In this document: positions 62,421-64,000 of the stretch, in pieces
Layout of the letters: each line of letters opens with the position of its first letter
How positions within the stretch are numbered: the stretch's first letter is position 1
Origin: Pseudomonas tructae
GTDB lineage: Bacteria > Pseudomonadota > Gammaproteobacteria > Pseudomonadales > Pseudomonadaceae
DNA length: 64,000 bases
Reading direction: 5' to 3'
Assembly: GCF_004214895.1 (NCBI RefSeq)
Contig: NZ_CP035952.1
Location: 2,614,501 to 2,678,500 of the forward strand
The notes under the pieces: model-generated
Database searches by the model: none
What the model saw: the letters and a program-made list of their open reading frames with translations, nothing else
Told to the model about the DNA's origin: nothing
Position numbers and translations under genes: made by a program

Positions 62421-63938
62421 TTAACGTTGCGTGAGTTCGAGAAGAACCGAGATGACCCCGAAGAAAATCGCGATGGATGACAGCAGCATCGCTTTCGAGG
62501 ACCAGCGGTTCAGGGCGGCATCGAAGCTGACGCTGCCGTTGCTTAATGTGGTTTTCTGCCGGGTCCAGCTTTGCTGGTCCATGTGGAACAGCGCGTAGAC
62601 TTTCATCAGCGAGCCGATGATCTGGTTGTAATAAAGAACGAAGGGGTACACCGGGCTGACCGGGTGGCCGGCAAACAGGAACAGCACGGTGACGATGCTG
62701 CGCGACAGCAGCACCCAGAACAGGTACACCAGCAGGTACTGGATGCCGAACACGATGCCGGCCACCACCGAAGCGGTCAGGCCCATCAGGCAGGTCCACA
62801 TCGACACCCGCTGATCGAGCAGCACGTACAGGGTGAACAGGCCCAGGCGGGCGCGGCCGAGCAGGGCGGTGGCGCGAAAGTTCTGCCGTAGCGAGTTGCC
62901 GTACCAGCGGAACATCAACTGGCGGGTGGCGCGCCAGAAGCTGTTGTCTGGCGGATGCTCGACGGTCAGGGTGTTGCTGTCGGGCACGTAGAAGGTGTCC
63001 CAGCCAGCGCGCATCAGGCTCAGCCACGACGACTTGTCGTCACCGGTCAGAAACTGAAAACGCCCCAGGCGCCAGTGCTGGAGAAAGTCCGCCTCGACGT
63101 CGCGGATGAAATCCGGGTCGGTCATCACGCTTGCGCGAAAAAAGGACAACCGCCCGGTCAGGGTCAGCACCCGGTGCGACAGTGCCATCGAGCACATGTT
63201 GATGTGCCGCTGGACAAAACGCATCGAGTGCCACTGGCGCATCAGGTTGCTGCCTTCAACCTCGCAGAACTCGTTGGTGGTCAGGCCGCCGACGTTGGGC
63301 AGGTAGGCGAACAGCTTGACCGCGCGCTCGACACAGCCGGGCAGCATCATGGTGTCGCCGTCGACCACGCCGACCACCGAATCCTCCAGCGGCATCTGCC
63401 GTGACAGGGCGCGGAAGGCGTGGGCCAGGCCGTCACGTTTGCCGGTGCCACGGGCGCGGACGATCACCAGCTTGATGTCGTCGCGGTCCTTGACCTCGTT
63501 GCGCATGATCTGTTTGATGAACTGCTCGTCGCCCTTTTCCACGATGGAGGCGATTACCGTGCACGGCACCTGCAGCCGCTGCACCTCCTGGAACACCGAC
63601 TGGTAGACCTTGAAGGTGGTGTGGCTGGGGATGCGGAAGCTGGTCACCACCATGAACATGTGCGCCGGCAGCGCCGCATCGCCCATGCGCTCGACCGCCT
63701 TGCGCATGCGCGGGAACTTCCAGTGCAAAAAGTACATGCCGCGCAGATAATGGACGATGGCGTTGCCATAGCGCCACATACCTAGCGCACCGATGATGAA
63801 GATGAACTTATGGTGCGCAGGATCCAGGTACTGCGGCGCGACCATCTGCGACGCCAGCGCGATCAGACCGAACAGGCAGGCCCAGGCGCAAAAGCGCGCG
63901 GCTGTCTGCAGGTGAGGCGGCTGTTGCTGTCGTTCCAT
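62421..63938 (-). CDS. Alg8-like glycosyltransferase/polymerase (GT2)
   Basis: 505 residues from ATG 63938 (MERQQQPPHLQ); an upstream in-frame start at 63989 would add 17 Arg-rich residues. It has two N-terminal membrane segments (16-36, 44-66) and a GT2 catalytic domain with DGDTM at 193-197, LTGDDKSSW at 297-305 and RQLMFRWYGNS at 339-349, then about four C-terminal membrane segments. Alg8 polymerises GDP-mannuronate. It is the first gene of this operon visible; the promoter and any algD-type gene lie past the right edge. Confidence 0.88.
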   Translation of the reverse strand: MERQQQPPHLQTAARFCAWACLFGLIALASQMVAPQYLDPAHHKFIFIIGALGMWRYGNAIVHYLRGMYFLHWKFPRMRKAVERMGDAALPAHMFMVVTSFRIPSHTTFKVYQSVFQEVQRLQVPCTVIASIVEKGDEQFIKQIMRNEVKDRDDIKLVIVRARGTGKRDGLAHAFRALSRQMPLEDSVVGVVDGDTMMLPGCVERAVKLFAYLPNVGGLTTNEFCEVEGSNLMRQWHSMRFVQRHINMCSMALSHRVLTLTGRLSFFRASVMTDPDFIRDVEADFLQHWRLGRFQFLTGDDKSSWLSLMRAGWDTFYVPDSNTLTVEHPPDNSFWRATRQLMFRWYGNSLRQNFRATALLGRARLGLFTLYVLLDQRVSMWTCLMGLTASVVAGIVFGIQYLLVYLFWVLLSRSIVTVLFLFAGHPVSPVYPFVLYYNQIIGSLMKVYALFHMDQQSWTRQKTTLSNGSVSFDAALNRWSSKAMLLSSIAIFFGVISVLLELTQR

Positions 63939-64000
63939 GTAGTCGTTGCTCCTGTGTTCGGGCCGCGCCCGCCTGAATGACATGCGCACTGTTCGCGCCT

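Noticed and set aside
50995..63938. Calling the block the standard alginate operon with gene names alg8 to algG
   Set aside because: Gene order, divergence and the altered AlgG/AlgL active sites argue for a paralogous or distinct system, so I used '-like' names without symbols.

Overview
The window looks like chromosomal DNA of a Pseudomonas of the putida/fluorescens lineage. It is GC-rich with dense short-spaced operons. The REP element characteristic of that group (core GGGAGCGGGCTTGCCCCGCG) is scattered between genes, and many genes are typical of soil pseudomonads (prpE, azlCD, hpa, Csu-type pili, FecI/FecR/TonB receptor, PitA, CysI plus DUF934). I see no phage, insertion sequence, CRISPR array, rRNA or tRNA.

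Layout. 1-1243: a leucine-rich-repeat/protein-kinase fusion, cut by the left edge. 1385-3274: propionate-CoA ligase PrpE. 3283-20887: mixed housekeeping and transport: AzlCD with an AraC regulator, a Sel1/TPR-like protein, a LysE exporter and an MFS exporter each divergent from a LysR regulator, DNA polymerase II, a DUF1772 membrane protein, a DUF4174 protein, an orphan polyamine-type binding protein beside a nitrilase, an iron-responsive sigma/anti-sigma/TonB-receptor set, and an alkyltransferase. 20888-21387 is non-coding and holds a decayed REP pair plus a palindrome. 21388-27719: a seven-gene archaic (Csu-type) chaperone-usher pilus operon. 27824-34647: an amino-acid/amine permease, a DUF3156 protein, a FeaR-type regulator, an MFS/TetR efflux pair with its operator, a cupin and a PuuB-like FAD amine oxidoreductase. 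34812-43605: the homoprotocatechuate meta-cleavage cluster (hpaR, hpaI-H-X-F-D-E-G2-G1, hpaA) without the hydroxylase hpaBC. 43707-50654: sulfite reductase/DUF934, a Tat-exported amidohydrolase, an acetyltransferase, the phosphate transporter PitA and a DUF488 protein.

50995-63938 is the most interesting part: a ten-gene minus-strand operon of distant homologues of the alginate machinery, in the order 8-44-K-E-I-J-F-X-L-G instead of the canonical 8-44-K-E-G-X-L-I-J-F. Polymerase (Alg8-like), c-di-GMP co-polymerase (Alg44-like), periplasmic TPR scaffold, outer-membrane porin and the whole O-acetylation set (I, J, F, X) keep their key residues. The epimerase homologue has lost the catalytic histidine of the DPHD motif and has read through its ancestral stop into the antisense of a neighbouring acetyltransferase gene. 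The lyase homologue appears to have lost one active-site arginine. The simplest reading is a second, alginate-like, acetylated exopolysaccharide system that is probably not epimerised and is switched on by c-di-GMP. From memory, an alginate-like cluster (epm) has been reported in Pseudomonas alkylphenolia; whether this is the same locus needs a direct comparison. algD/algA-type precursor genes are not in the window and may lie beyond the right edge.
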